Below, piece by piece: positions 17,577-26,893 of a DNA stretch of 26,893 nt. Under the pieces are notes generated by a model. The model did not search any database and had not been told where the DNA came from. It saw nothing but the letters and a program-made list of their open reading frames with translations. The position numbers and the translations under genes were made by a program. The stretch's first letter is position 1; each line of letters starts with the position of its first letter. The stretch covers positions 1,009,868 through 1,036,760 of the forward strand of contig BFEA01000242.1 in the NCBI GenBank assembly GCA_003427395.1, read 5' to 3'. This stretch comes from Chara braunii. Taxonomy: Eukaryota; Streptophyta; Charophyceae; Charales; Characeae.

Positions 17577-17790
17577 GAAGTCACTCAGCGTCTGGCCCAA
17601 CGTCGTGCAACTCAGTTAGCAGTTGGTGGAGACAGCGCAACATTTGCTACGTCTTTCTTCCACCTTCCACGGGTTTGCATTACCCCACCTTCTTCATCAG
17701 CGAAGTCATTTTCACCAGTGTGTGTCTGCCGCACAATAAACTTTATAGGACAACTGAAAATTTCACAGCCACACTTCAAGCAATTTCAAT
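17577..17790 (-). pseudogene. Retrotransposon gag-like region, 5' part with a Cys-rich knuckle-like motif
   Basis: On the minus strand, NCLKCGCEIFSC (about 17750-17785) looks like a degraded retroviral-type zinc knuckle. The expected spaced His is not where the CCHC pattern requires it. The frame then reads TGENDFADEEGGVMQTRGRW and continues to two stops before the SINE. Downstream, across the SINE, the coiled-coil part follows. Order (knuckle before coiled coil) is seen in some plant and algal gag-like proteins, but I identify the family only by analogy. Confidence 0.4.
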
Positions 17791-18249
17791 TTTTACGACA
17801 AGAAATAGGAAAAAAATAAAAATAAAAAATCAATAGGAAATAAAATCTAAGTTTTTATATATCTACTTTTGCCGATTCTTCTTCTTCTTATGTTTTCCTA
17901 TAGTCTATGCATAGTTTCCGCAACCATGGCCAATGTGATCAAAACAACAACACAATGGCGAGTTTAATGACACCCAAAAGACAACTCACAACAAGTGAGT
18001 ATCATCAATGAATCAGCAACACATCAATCAACAGTGTGTTACCTGATATTCTTCTCGCAGTCAGGCACAAGTTCTGACGCGTGGCACTACAACATAGTCT
18101 CGTGCCGTACTGCCCGTCAGGCCAGACAAGTGTAGGTAGTTGATCCCACCAATCTTCAGCGGATGGCAGCATGAGTCATATCTGCCACGCTCACACTCGA
18201 ATCAAACCAAAGTGACACATCATCAAGAGAGGTGCCACATCAGCATCAA
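17791..18249. other. Unassigned sequence upstream of the gag-like remnant
   Basis: AT-rich at first, then mixed. On the minus strand this would be retroelement leader or intron-like sequence. No motif is recognised. Confidence 0.35.
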
Positions 18250-18446
18250 TGGCCAGGGGGCCTATCGATGCTGAGCCGGCCGACCCGCTGCGTGCCAAGT
18301 TTTCCTGAACCGGCGCGGCACCGTGTCGACTTTGTTTTGGCTGGCGCTTCCAGCCATTGAGGTCCGGTACCCCGAAGATAGGAAGTTGCGGGCCGTTAAT
18401 GACAACGGCCCGCGACCGATGTATGGGCCAAGTAATGGTGGTTTAA
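18250..18446. mobile_element. TTAA-flanked MITE, copy c
   Basis: Aligns with the reverse complement of the element at 7962-8162: CTATCGATGCTGAGCC, GTTTTGGCTGGCGCTTCCA, GGTCCGGTACCCCGAAG and GGGCCAAGTAATGGTGGT are shared. The right end carries TTAA at 18443-18446. The left terminus has decayed to GGCCAGGGGG without a clear TTAA. Confidence 0.75.
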
Positions 18447-18464
18447 GATTGGAGGTACTTGGTA

Positions 18465-18790
18465 GCCACGTAAGCAGCAAGAGACTGCCCTATCCGTATG
18501 TGATAACTGGAACGTCCACTTCAATATGCCGCGTCAACCTGGTGTGTCGCTACTTCTTCGGAGATATCACGTCATCAGGTAAGTCGCGAGACTTGGGTGA
18601 GTGCCACGTCAGACAATGTCACCCGTTGGGCCGTTGCGTCTGCGTCAGGTGGCAAGTCGGCACCAACACGTCATGCCACGTAGGCGGCGATTCCCCGATG
18701 TCACGTAAGCAACTCTCTCTCTCTCGATCTCGCTGGTTGCCCAGTGCCACGTCAGCGCTATCTCACCAACTGATATCAGGTCCACGTCAT
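18465..18790 (+). promoter_or_regulatory. Array of eight same-orientation CACGT motifs
   Basis: CACGT occurs at 18467, 18568, 18605, 18667, 18677, 18702, 18748 and 18783. All are on the plus strand and are mostly followed by CA or AA; the fullest form is TGCCACGTCAG (18602-18612 and 18745-18755). CACGTCA is the core of hybrid G-box/C-box sites bound by plant bZIP factors. The even orientation also fits a decayed tandem repeat, possibly part of a retroelement leader or LTR on the minus strand. No gene start nearby supports a promoter, so function is uncertain. Confidence 0.35.
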
Positions 18791-19018
18791 CATCATATCC
18801 TCATCATATCTTCATCATATCATCATCACCAGGAGGTGCGTGCACACGCGCGGTAGGAGATTTCCCGAGCGAAGATGTCAGGCGCACAATGGAAGAACGC
18901 ACGCGCGTTCAACAATGCGATATGTATCCAAGCGCGAAGTGCGCAATCAAATGCGCGATTACGATACCACTGTGCAATACCGTGCACATCAGCAGATAGC
19001 GGCGGAGTGGAGGATATT

Positions 19019-19030
19019 GCTCCGATACCA
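19019..19030 (-). other. Possible retrotransposon primer-binding site
   Basis: The minus strand reads TGGTATCGGAGC, which differs by one base from TGGTATCAGAGC, the initiator-tRNA-Met primer site of many plant LTR retrotransposons. It lies upstream (minus strand) of the gag-like remnant. A matching LTR pair was not found, so this is tentative. Confidence 0.35.
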
Positions 19031-19615
19031 AATTGCAATGAACCCAGTCAGATAAAAAGCTCGTCAATGTCGGAACATATAATGTCTTAGCGCAGTTTCA
19101 ATGTCTCTGAAATCGTACATGTAATCAAGTAGCCCAATGTCTCGTGACCAGAGAGGAGGCAGGTGGGAGGGAGAAGAGACTTAGAGGGTGGAAGAGAAGT
19201 GCCCATCAGCTCAGCAAATAGATCTCCCTTGCTAGCCCACTCCTCCTTCGGGCAACCCCTACTCGCCACATTAGTAGACAATCTCTTTTGACACGCTCTG
19301 ACAATGAGCAGATCTCATCGTCGCGCACACGACGCAGACTCCTCTGAAGACGAACAGCAATGCGCAATGTCGACACGAACGCAGACAGGTAAGCTTTCCT
19401 TACGATCAACCAATCTCACAACCCTGATCCTCCTCCTCCTCGCCAGCATCCCATCAAATGATCAATGTCGTAGTCAGTGTGGCGAATCTTTTTATTAAGT
19501 TTTTTTTTTATGGCAGTGTCCAGCTGGTGTCATAGACAGAGAAAGCGCCAACACCCAAGTAGCAGTGTCGCGTCGTCGCATCAGCGTAGTGCCTGCGTGA
19601 AGCCAGCGTCAAACA
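19031..19615. other. Unassigned sequence, possible LTR territory
   Basis: If the primer site is real, the LTR would occupy this stretch on the minus strand. No second copy is in the window to test it. A short plus-strand frame from 19304 rich in Ser/Arg/Asp ends beside CAGGTAAG, which resembles a splice donor, but nothing further supports an exon. Confidence 0.3.
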
Positions 19616-19668
19616 AGCGTCAAGCCAGCACCAAGCCAGCACCAAGCCAGCACCAAGCCAGCGCCAAG
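19616..19668 (+). repeat. 11-bp tandem repeat, nearly five copies
   Basis: AGCACCAAGCC and close variants are arranged head to tail. Confidence 0.9.
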
Positions 19669-19943
19669 AAGCAAGTGCAAGACTGAATGTCGGTCAGCAG
19701 GGGCTAGGTTATCTCTCAGATACGATGGCCCAGATTGGCTCGCAGCCAATGACCTGGACCCCATATAGTTGCCGATTCCCACTTGGGCTTGATTCTTGAC
19801 AGATATGTGTCAAACAGCCAAGTGTATGTGTTTGATCGGCGGCCTGGACTGGGTCCACGTCGACTTTGACTCGTGAGCCTGAATTTCCGAGTTGCTGTTG
19901 ACATTTGACTTTCCACGGTCAACTGTTGCACGTTGGGTCTCTG

Positions 19944-19967
19944 AAGGCCTAAAACGTTTTAGGCCTT
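19944..19967. repeat. 24-bp perfect palindrome
   Basis: AAGGCCTAAAAC is followed immediately by its reverse complement GTTTTAGGCCTT. The surrounding sequence (19690-20100) holds several TTGAC-type words and has no recognised gene. Confidence 0.85.
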
Positions 19968-20211
19968 GTTTCGGGTACCCCACAGTAGCAGGCCTTCGTT
20001 CAGGCAAATTTTCATAACTCGGGGGTAGCCGTTGACCCCTATTTCGACCCTTAGACCAAAGTGACGACCCATAGCCCACGACTGATGCATGATTTGAGCT
20101 GAGTTATTGCAAAAGCATAGGAAAAAATTAAAGGGCTTAGAGGGTGGCGGCAGGATGGGACTAAGAACCCTCAGTTTCCGCCCTCCACCCCTCTTTTCTT
20201 TTTATTTTTTT

Positions 20212-20580
20212 GAGGCGACTCAGCGTGATGGCACCGCGTGGCATATTGATGGCAGGAGGGCACAAGGCTGGCATATCAGCACGGGGCATAATGCCGAGGG
20301 GTATGGGGAGAACAATTTGTATTTCCGGGCTTCTTCTTCCTGTAGTCAACCCCCCTCCTTTTTTTTTTCTTTTTTTTTTGGGAAATAGTTCAGGCACAGT
20401 TAGGGTGGAAGGCCTTCATCTTGCATGCAGCTTTGCACTTTAGTCTGTCACTGAAATCTCCCTTTTTTTTTTTCCTTTTTTTTTTTTTAGAGTGATATTC
20501 GGGCATGCGTAAGAAGCGATTTGTCATGCACACCTCGTGGCATGCTGGTGATAAGGAAGGCACGAGGCTGATGAATAGCC
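20212..20580 (+). repeat. Two diverged repeat units 300 bp apart, each after a T run
   Basis: GATGGCACC, GCGTGGCAT, GATGGCAGGAGGGCACAAGG and CTG at 20212-20280 correspond to ATGCACACC, CGTGGCAT, GATAAGGAAGGCACGAGG and CTG at 20512-20580. Both are preceded by long T runs. Identity is roughly two-thirds by eye. They could be parts of old retroposons in reverse orientation. Confidence 0.5.
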
Positions 20581-20770
20581 AAGTGGAAGGAAGGGGAAGA
20601 TTATCCTGAGAATGCCACATGAGATGAAATGTTGGGAAAACGAAAACAACTACAGTTTTCTATTTTCTTAACTCCCATTCCCCTTCATATCCTTTTTTTT
20701 TTTTTTTTTTTTCAAGCTTGGAACAATAAAACAGCAGATCAGAGCAATAAAACAGGCACACAGAAAAAAA

Positions 20771-20772
20771 CA

Positions 20773-20841
<69 letters not shown>

Positions 20842-20842
20842 C
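20771..20842 (+). repeat. (CAA)n microsatellite
   Basis: About 23 CAA triplets after a T run at 20691-20712. A Gln-rich frame across it is a product of the microsatellite. Confidence 0.95.
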
Positions 20843-21640
20843 CAGGCAGGCTCAAGGTGCAAGGCTCAAGATATATGGGCATGCTTGAGAATCAAATGTG
20901 CAAAGGGACTGAAGGAGTGAGGAGGATAAGCTGATAATCAGTTGCCACTCCCTCTTCTCAACACCCCCCCATTTTGATTTTTATTTTATTTCATTATATT
21001 AATTTTTTATTTTTTTAGTGAGGGTTATTTAGTTAGGAAGTGGGATTTTTGGATTTTCCCAATAGGGTAATGTCACGGTTTTAGTTTGAATTACGGATAC
21101 CGACAGTGAATGCTGTGACAAAACCGAGAAGAGGCAACAGACAATAGTTGCGCGCAAAACACTGCTACCTGATGAGTGAAAGAAAGATGATTTGAAAAGG
21201 AGGGGATGAACCCTGTGAGAAACACGTTAAAAAAAAAAAAAAAAAAAAGATCACAAGTTCCAAAGCTTCCATGTACAGGAGCAACCCAACAGGCGGAATC
21301 TCAATTCCGGTGGTTCTCTTATTACCACTAGAATAGAGGCCTTGCAAAAGGGCTTAAAAAAAATAATAAAAAAAAAAATTACAACAGGGAGGGTGGATGG
21401 AACAAAGATGCAAAATTTGATAACACGGAGACGCAGATCATGTGATATTTGACTAGTAGCCTTCGTTTCTTTTTTTTCTTCTTTTTTTTCTTTGAATGTT
21501 TCTGCGATATTGAAATCTGGTTTTCTAAACTTCCGTCCCCCCTGATTCCTTTCCTTTCCTTCATCCTTTCTCCCCCCCTCTCTTTTTTTGTTTTTGAAAG
21601 ATAGCTAAAATCTGTTGGAGAGAAATGAAGGTTAGACATA
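20843..21640. other. Unassigned sequence with A and T runs
   Basis: Homopolymer runs at 21230-21248, 21358-21378 and 21470-21490; otherwise no gene or repeat family recognised. Confidence 0.4.
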
Positions 21641-22098
21641 GGGGCTCGTTCGACACTCCTCGGGCGCGTAAAGTCCCCGAGGAATTGTTCGTTCCACCTA
21701 TCCTCGGGGATGCAGTCGCAAAAAAAAAAGTGAAAACACTCCGAAGGAAATTCCTTGGGCTCCGAGAATTCCCCAGCCATTTCTTCCTTTTGCCCAAGGG
21801 ACCTCACGAGGTCCCTTGGGCAAAAGGAATCCGCGTTTCACGGAGAGGAGCGGGCACATGGGTAGAGAGACGTTACAACCGAGAATCTGGATCGCGGCGG
21901 CACCCTATTGGCTGAAGGCCTCAAACACATTTGAGTTTTTTTTCCTTTTCTTTTTTCTTGTCTGACATCATTTGAAGGAAATGTCCTCGGGCGACCCTCC
22001 CCGAGGACAGGTGGAACGATGGCGGGAATTTCCTTGAAAATCCCCAAGGAAACTTCCTTCGGCCCCGAGGACGCCCCAAGGAGTGTCGAACGAGCCCC
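21641..22098. mobile_element. PIF/Harbinger-like (Tourist-type) MITE
   Basis: A perfect 20-bp terminal inverted repeat, GGGGCTCGTTCGACACTCCT, stands at 21641-21660 and 22079-22098. ATA lies directly outside both ends, a candidate 3-bp target duplication. Termini starting GGGGCT-GTTCG with 3-bp duplications are typical of PIF/Harbinger-derived MITEs, though that family usually duplicates TTA or TAA. The interior is GC-rich with further inverted blocks (CGTTCCACCT, CCTCGGGGA) and an internal palindrome at 21784-21829 with 22-bp arms and a 2-nt loop. No transposase is encoded. Confidence 0.85.
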
Positions 22099-22510
22099 AT
22101 AACAACATTAGGAAAATGAGTCGTCGACAAGATCCCTTTAAAACGTGAGTTGGTGAAGGAAAACCTATTGATAATTGATTACAAAAGGTGGATCTATCAT
22201 GATGGGATCATACCTAAGTTGGTTGTGGTGGTAGCTGACGAGGCAGCCTTCCGGGAAGAAGTAGGTAGAGAATGAGTAGTTGGGTGAGGAAGGTGAAGAA
22301 GATGAGGGTGAAGATAACGAAGTCAAGATTTCTACAAATGGGGTTTTTTGTGTCTTTGAGGCTGGGGCTTGGGTTGAAGATGTGGGGCTGGAACAAATTT
22401 GGGAGGGAGGGAGGGAGGGAGGGAGGGTTGAGGAGAGACTGGAAGAAGCGGTTGCGGGGGGAGAGGATGAGGTGGAGAGGGAGAGTCAGAGGAATGGTTC
22501 TCATCAACAA
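22099..22510. other. Unassigned sequence ending in a GGGA repeat
   Basis: Purine-rich, with a GGGA microsatellite at 22399-22427. No gene recognised. Confidence 0.4.
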
Positions 22511-22763
22511 TTAAGGACTAATAGCGTCGCTTGCGTTTCGATACCAAGTCTTTTGAGGGACTGCTCGCTTGTCGGAACGTCCCATGCTGAGATGGAGTAG
22601 AGAAGGAATCGGGGAACGAGAAGCCCAGGGTTCCTCTTCGTTTGGAAAAGATAAGGAGATGGGGAAACTCAGGAGTGAAGCAGTCTCTAGGGACGAGGGG
22701 TTGAGGTGGATGGAGGGAGTAGGTCGGGGCTAAGTCGCGTACGTTCTTTTTAATATAGAGAAA

Positions 22764-23364
22764 CCAGTGCCCCGGCCCCCAAGACGTAAATTCTTCCAAG
22801 CGGAGAATCTGGATAGCTGCTTCGCCGAGGGAGCTCAGAAAGTCGTTGAAGAAGTCGATGATGGTGAGGACGAGCTCTGGTGTGGAGGAGATGCCGGGAA
22901 GGCTGTCAACGAGGCAGAGGAAACCCTTCTGGGCCCAGTTGTAGGTGATCTTGGAGCGCAGATTGGCCACACACATGGAGAACGCATAAAAGTTGACTGC
23001 GATATCGACTGCGAAGACCTCCTTGAAGTCTGCGAGATCCCTCATGATCTCAGCAACTCGCGAGGAGATAGGTCGGCCAGCTTGCGATTCTCCACTGTGA
23101 TGAGATTGAAGAGGGTGGAACTAAAGAACAAGTGAGAGAGCAACTCGGCAGCTGGGTCACGGTTCATGATAAAGATTCGACCTTCTTGCTGCTGAAGTAT
23201 AATTTAGAAGCGGTCTTGGCGAAGTCAGCGGGGCCCTCGACGTTGAGAGTGGATCCGTTGTCAGGCGGCCACAAGCAGTGCGCCGCCTGAAATCTGGTGT
23301 TTTGGGTCTTAGGCTCAAAGACAAGTCCGTGTTTTGACGGTGCTCCGGGTAGACCAAGCAGCAA
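22764..23364 (-). pseudogene. Frame-shifted coding remnant, unknown family
   Basis: Read on the minus strand, three adjoining frames give protein of normal composition in one continuous order. The first includes FEPKTQNTRFQAAHCLWPP and ends KLYFSSKKVE near 23170. The second runs IMNRDPAAELLSHLFFSSTL to ENRKLADLSPRELLRS, with its stop near 23042. The third, from 23045, runs MRDLADFKEVFAVDIAVNFY, WAQKGFLCLVDSLPGISSTP and DFFNDFLSSLGEAAIQILRL, ending around TSWGPGHW. The joins each need a one- or two-base shift, so this is either a pseudogene or a gene hit by assembly indels. The helical, Leu/Phe-rich pattern does not match a family I can name. The frame continues to 22518, but the composition there looks non-coding. 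Confidence 0.5.
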
Positions 23365-23419
23365 AAATTAGGGGAGCTCAGGGCACCCCTGATTTTGGGC
23401 GCGCTGAACTGTACGAGCA

Positions 23420-24090
23420 ACCCTCAAAGACGACGAGATGAGTGGTCGCACTATGCGCGACCGGGGCCGAAATGAAGCCTCAATTTTTTGCCCATATTAG
23501 TACCACAATTAAAGATGGGGAAAAGGGATCAAGGCCAGAAGTGGAGGAAGGAAAAATATAATATCCCTTAATTTCTTTATTTTTCGCGGCATTTCATTCG
23601 AGGGGGAATATCCTTGTTATTTTGTGTTCCCGGCAGAGAAATTAAAAACATAGAAAAAAATTAAACATGGAAAAACAGGAAAGAAACAAAAGAAATTCGG
23701 CCATTTATTTAAACTTTCTCGGATTTAAGTTTGGGGAATTTACGGTTGATTTGCTATTTCCGACAATAGAATTAAGGAGAAGGAAGAATGATAAAAAAAA
23801 ACGATGAAAGGGGCGGAAACGCATGACTATTGAGAGATTGGTCTTATTTCGCCTTAAATAACCGCCGTCAGCACTGACGCTAGATTGATCATTTTCCCCG
23901 GATTCTAACAGTTTTCACTTCTGCTAATTGTCGAGGAATCCTGCGTCGCTTTCCCTGTTGCCTGAATACGAACGTTGCCACAGTTGGGGTGTTCTGAGGG
24001 CGGGAATCGCATGGACCACATGGGGTGGTGCTACCTTGGGTAGAGAGTATGGGATGTGGCTTGGTACGAGTAAGGGGGTTCAAAGAGATT
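23420..24090. other. Unassigned, partly AT-rich sequence
   Basis: No gene, RNA or repeat recognised between the coding remnant and the minisatellite. Confidence 0.4.
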
Positions 24091-24124
24091 CTACACTGTT
24101 ATGGAGTGGTTGCATCCTATGGAG

Positions 24125-24790
24125 TCCGGCGTGTTTCTGGTTCGGTATGGGCACGGCGACCCTGGGGACGCAACGGTGATCTATGTTCAGGACCAGAACC
24201 CCTACGACAGTTTATTTCAGGTTTGGAGCCAGCCACGGTCCGGAACCGCTGCCCCGCCATATTTCAGGGTCGGCGTCGGTTTGGCACATCCCACGATAGC
24301 ATTTTCACGCTCGGCAGCACTACGGAGGCTTATTTCAAGTACGGGACCTTGACAGCAGTTATTCCCGAATCGGCGCCATCACGGGTACTTATTTCACGTT
24401 CGGCGCTACCACGGCAGTTTGTTTNAGGATTGAGGCCATTACNGAGACATATTGCGGGCACTGTAGTAATTCATTTCCAGGGCCGGAACCGGTACGACAA
24501 TTGCTTCGGGTTCAACATCAGTTTATTTCGGACTCGCTCCTACCGTGATACCTCGTTTCAGCTTCGGTGTCGTTACCGTGACTTATACTCAGGTTTGGGA
24601 CACTGTGGCGATTTATTACCTGGCCGCGACCACTACAACAGTTTATGACAAGGTTGGAACTTTAACATCTTGGCTGCACGGTCCTGAGATGGCGTGATAC
24701 AGCAGCCCAACTCTACTCTTCAGGTTCGGTCAGACTCGGCACCAGAGCGGTGCAGGCTATTCAGGTTCGGGATAGTACGGCATGTTGCTC
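24125..24790 (+). repeat. Degenerate minisatellite, period about 30 bp
   Basis: Units of the form TTATTTCAGGTTCGGCGCC plus ACGGCAG recur. ATTTCA-type anchors stand near 24337, 24366, 24396, 24426 and 24456, each 29-30 bp apart, and again near 24508, 24539, 24591, 24620 and 24649. Longer or shorter steps occur where units were lost or merged. The period is divisible by three, so one frame stays open for 207 codons (24025-24648), but the encoded repeat has no known motif. Ambiguous bases at 24425 and 24443 fall in the array. Confidence 0.75.
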
Positions 24791-25336
24791 GCCCCTATGT
24801 GGCAGCAGGTCCGTGGTCCCTATTTCTCCATGATTGTTTGAGTCCGGCCNCGGAACCAGCGGAATCGGCTACTGCAGTAGGGACAGACATTCAGGCGCAA
24901 CTGACCAGCNGATTAACTGAGAACTGGCCCGGCTGTGACGTGCCTGGGCCTTAAGGGCCTTNGTACTACGACACCCATCTGTTGGCTCGAGGGCGGTGCT
25001 NACGTACCACCCNCATTGAGCCTGTGCTGAGCNTGGTGCCGATGGTCTCGGCTGTACAAGNAGATGCTGAATGAATATAGGGCCGGACAGAGGAGAAAGG
25101 GGGACAGTGTGCAAGGCGTACCCGCGATACCGGGCTCAGGGTGGAAACATCGATGCGCAGACTGTTGCACGGGGGATGAGGGGAGAGGACTGATGGGTGA
25201 CATGCCACGCGTACCCGACGCACAACGGTTGCGGAGCATTGCAAGCACGGGGGAGACGCGTCGGCGCTCAGGCGGTTACTCGCGTGTGGGAGGGAGAGTG
25301 AGGGGGAAGGGGACTGCACAGCGGGGGTGAGAGATT
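24791..25336. other. Unassigned sequence with scattered ambiguous bases
   Basis: Contains N at 24850, 24910, 24962, 25001, 25013, 25033 and 25061, so the consensus is poor here. Faint traces of the 30-bp repeat (TTCAGG) continue to about 24895. No gene recognised. Confidence 0.4.
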
Positions 25337-25366
25337 GTGTGTGAGGGCGAGACTGGCTTTCATAAA

Positions 25367-25815
25367 AGTCATTGTTGCTGGTGAAGTGGATAGCCATTGC
25401 CGCTGGTGAAGTCACCAGCTATCCCGCTGATGAAGAAAAAAGTTATCCCGTTGATGAAGAGAAAAGTTATCCCGTTGGGGAAGTGGACAACCATTGCCGC
25501 TGGTGAAGTCACCAGCTATCCCGCTGATGAAGAGAAAAGTTATCCCGTTGGTGAAGTAGACAGCCATTTCCGCTGGTGAAGTGAGCAGTTATCCCGCTGA
25601 TGAAGAGAAAAACCATTGTTGCTGGTGAAGTGAGCAACTATCCCGCTAATGAGCAGATCAGACATTGAACAGCTATTCTGTAGATGATGAGAATTGCCAT
25701 TTCCGCTGGTGGAGTGAACCGCTATTCTGTTGATGATGAGATCAACCGTTCAACCGACGACGAGATCAACCGTTTCCGTTGGTGAGGTGAATTGGCAATT
25801 CCGCTAGTGAAGTGA
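25367..25815 (+). repeat. Degenerate minisatellite, period 24-25 bp
   Basis: Units such as TATCCCGCTGATGAAGAGAA, TATCCCGTTGGTGAAGTAGA and CATTGCCGCTGGTGAAGTCA alternate for about 18 copies, cleaner in the first half. There appears to be a higher-order alternation of TATCCCG and CATTKCCG units. A frame through it encodes YPADEEKS- and YPVGEVDS-like octapeptides but stops at 25579. Confidence 0.8.
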
Positions 25816-26087
25816 GCAGGGGGCAGAGAGAGAATGGGAAAGAGAAACTGTGGGGGATAAGAGGGTGTACGCCCGTGAGTACCTGCGTGGCCGCAAGGGT
25901 GAGAATTGTCTTGCTTGCTGGAGGGCACGAATCTGTTTATTGTTCCAAATTTAATTAACCTGGCTGGGAACGTGGCCAGGTTCATTCATATTTGAGCCAA
26001 CTGGCTCGCAGCCCAGCAGCGAGAATACTTGGGGCTTGATGGACAAGCAGGGCAGAAAGAGACACAAGAACGAGCGAGCGAGCGGGT

Positions 26088-26365
26088 GAGAGAGAGAGGG
26101 AGAGAGNGAGAGAGTGAGAGAGAGAGAGAGAGAGAGTGAGAGAGAAGGAGTGTGCAGTGAGAGAGGTGGAGAGTGCACCGTGTGAGAGAGAGAGAGGGGG
26201 ATTATAGAGAGAAAAAGGGGGATTATAGAGAGAGAGAAAGGGAGAGAAAGGGAGAGAGAGAGAGAGTGCACAGACTGGGGGATGGTGAGGGAGAGAGAGA
26301 GTGCACAGACTGGGGGATGGTGAGGGAGAGACAGAGTGCGCAGACTGAGGGAAAGTGAGAGATAG

Positions 26366-26449
<84 letters not shown>
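26088..26449. repeat. (GA)n/(GATA)n microsatellite with internal 35-40-bp duplications
   Basis: Mostly GA, with GATA at 26360-26394. GTGCACAGACTGGGGGATGG followed by TGAGGGAGAGA is repeated at 26265 and 26301 and, diverged, at 26336; GGGGATTATAGAGAGA is repeated near 26197 and 26218. One ambiguous base at 26107. Confidence 0.9.
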
Positions 26450-26451
<2 letters not shown>

Positions 26452-26518
26452 CAACGAGAGTGGTAGAGCTGAATACCGAAGGACGATGGTGAGCTGTTAG
26501 AAGACCTGGGAGATCTCC

Positions 26519-26893
26519 TCGCTGCTCTGAGCCTTGCGAGCTGGCCAGCAAATCATCTTAGAGGAAACATCATTTTCGAGAAATTGCTGAAAAGAGCCTT
26601 GATTGGCTCGCTGCTCAACTCATTTTCAGGAAGGTATCATTTTGGAGAAAATATTGAAAAGAACCTTAATTGGCTAGCTGCTCAAATCATTTCCAGGAAA
26701 GTATCATTTTCGAAAAAAATCGCTGAAAATAACCTTGATTGGCTCACTGCTCTGAGGCTTGGGAACTGGCCAACATATCATTTTCGGGGAATATCATTTT
26801 TTTGAGAAATTATTGAAAAGAGCCTTGATTGGCTCACTGCTCTGAGCCTTGCGAACTGGCCAGCAGATCATTTTCGGGGAATATCATTTTTGA
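26519..26893 (+). repeat. Satellite-like array, 68/90-bp units, continuing past the window
   Basis: The word GATTGGCT (AATTGGCT in one unit) recurs at 26601, 26669, 26737 and 26827, giving steps of 68, 68 and 90 bp. The 90-bp unit contains an extra 22 bp starting TGAGGCTTGGGAACTGGCC. Each unit also has ATCATTTTCGGGAA or AGTATCATTTTC and TTGCTGAAAAGAGCCTT. A partial first unit with the 22-bp block begins at about 26519. The array runs to the last base. Confidence 0.85.

Noticed and set aside
18826-19038. 70-residue minus-strand frame next to the primer-site-like motif
   Set aside because: No gag-like or other motif; it probably reads through leader sequence.
19304-19410. Possible first exon ending at CAGGTAAG
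   Set aside because: A start codon and splice-donor-like site alone are too common; no second exon or family match was seen.
20629-20934. Poly-Gln open frame
   Set aside because: It is a translation of a CAA microsatellite beside a T run; no conserved flanks.
25367-25815. Regular repeats that might suggest a CRISPR array
   Set aside because: Units are contiguous and diverged with no unique spacers; this is a minisatellite.
25951-26551. Long Ser/Leu open frames on the minus strand
   Set aside because: They are the complement of a GA microsatellite.

Overview
This window looks like repeat-rich intergenic nuclear DNA of a green plant or streptophyte alga with a large genome. A charophyte such as Chara is plausible, but the sequence alone does not prove it. 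Support comes from the 3' end of an eukaryotic nuclear-type 26S rRNA, pieces of plant-type mitochondrial DNA (a cox2 fragment, group II intron reverse transcriptase fragments, an intact group II intron domain V, an organelle-type tRNA-Met(CAU)), tRNA-derived SINEs with A and B boxes, many foldback elements and MITEs, and long microsatellites. I see no complete protein-coding gene. Nearly all open frames are short, low in complexity, or broken.

Layout. 1-1000: GT-rich simple sequence, a 35-bp-arm perfect hairpin (488-579) and a possible short exon remnant. 1000-2720: copies of a dispersed complex repeat (again at 6195-6540), a 106-bp tandem duplication, a group II intron domain V (minus strand, 2198-2231) and a degraded reverse transcriptase fragment (plus strand). 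2880-4040: purine-rich tandem sequence. 4300-5540: MITEs flanked by TTAA and a large palindromic element. 6535-7000: a foldback element. 7400-8400: AT-rich DNA with a TTAA MITE and the tRNA-Met-like gene. 8600-9450: diverged repeats and a poly(A)-tailed SINE. 10700-12330: a cox2 fragment and degenerate satellite-like units that enclose a 5'-truncated 26S rRNA. 12360-13600: a GC-rich foldback element whose centre is a 922-base run of N.

13640-14530: SINE-related sequence, another TTAA MITE and a tRNA-derived SINE. 15400-16240: a GATA/GA microsatellite and a mitochondrial group II intron RT fragment. 16900-19050: the decayed, minus-strand gag-like region of a retroelement, interrupted by a SINE with a perfect 16-bp target-site duplication, then a MITE, a same-orientation array of CACGT motifs and a primer-binding-site-like motif. 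19600-21400: short repeats and homopolymers. 21641-22098: a PIF/Harbinger-like MITE. 22760-23370: a frame-shifted coding remnant of unknown family. 24100-25840: two degenerate minisatellites with periods of about 30 and 24 bp. 26000-26893: a GA microsatellite and a 68/90-bp satellite running off the window.

No pathway or operon can be reconstructed. What links the features is insertion history: organellar DNA, rRNA, SINEs and DNA-transposon derivatives have landed in one another. The best signals are the SINE with its TSD nested in a dead gag, the TTAA-flanked MITE family, the intact domain V, the cox2 and RT fragments, a hairpin sequence shared between the RT fragment and the 4.5-kb palindrome, and the CACGT array.
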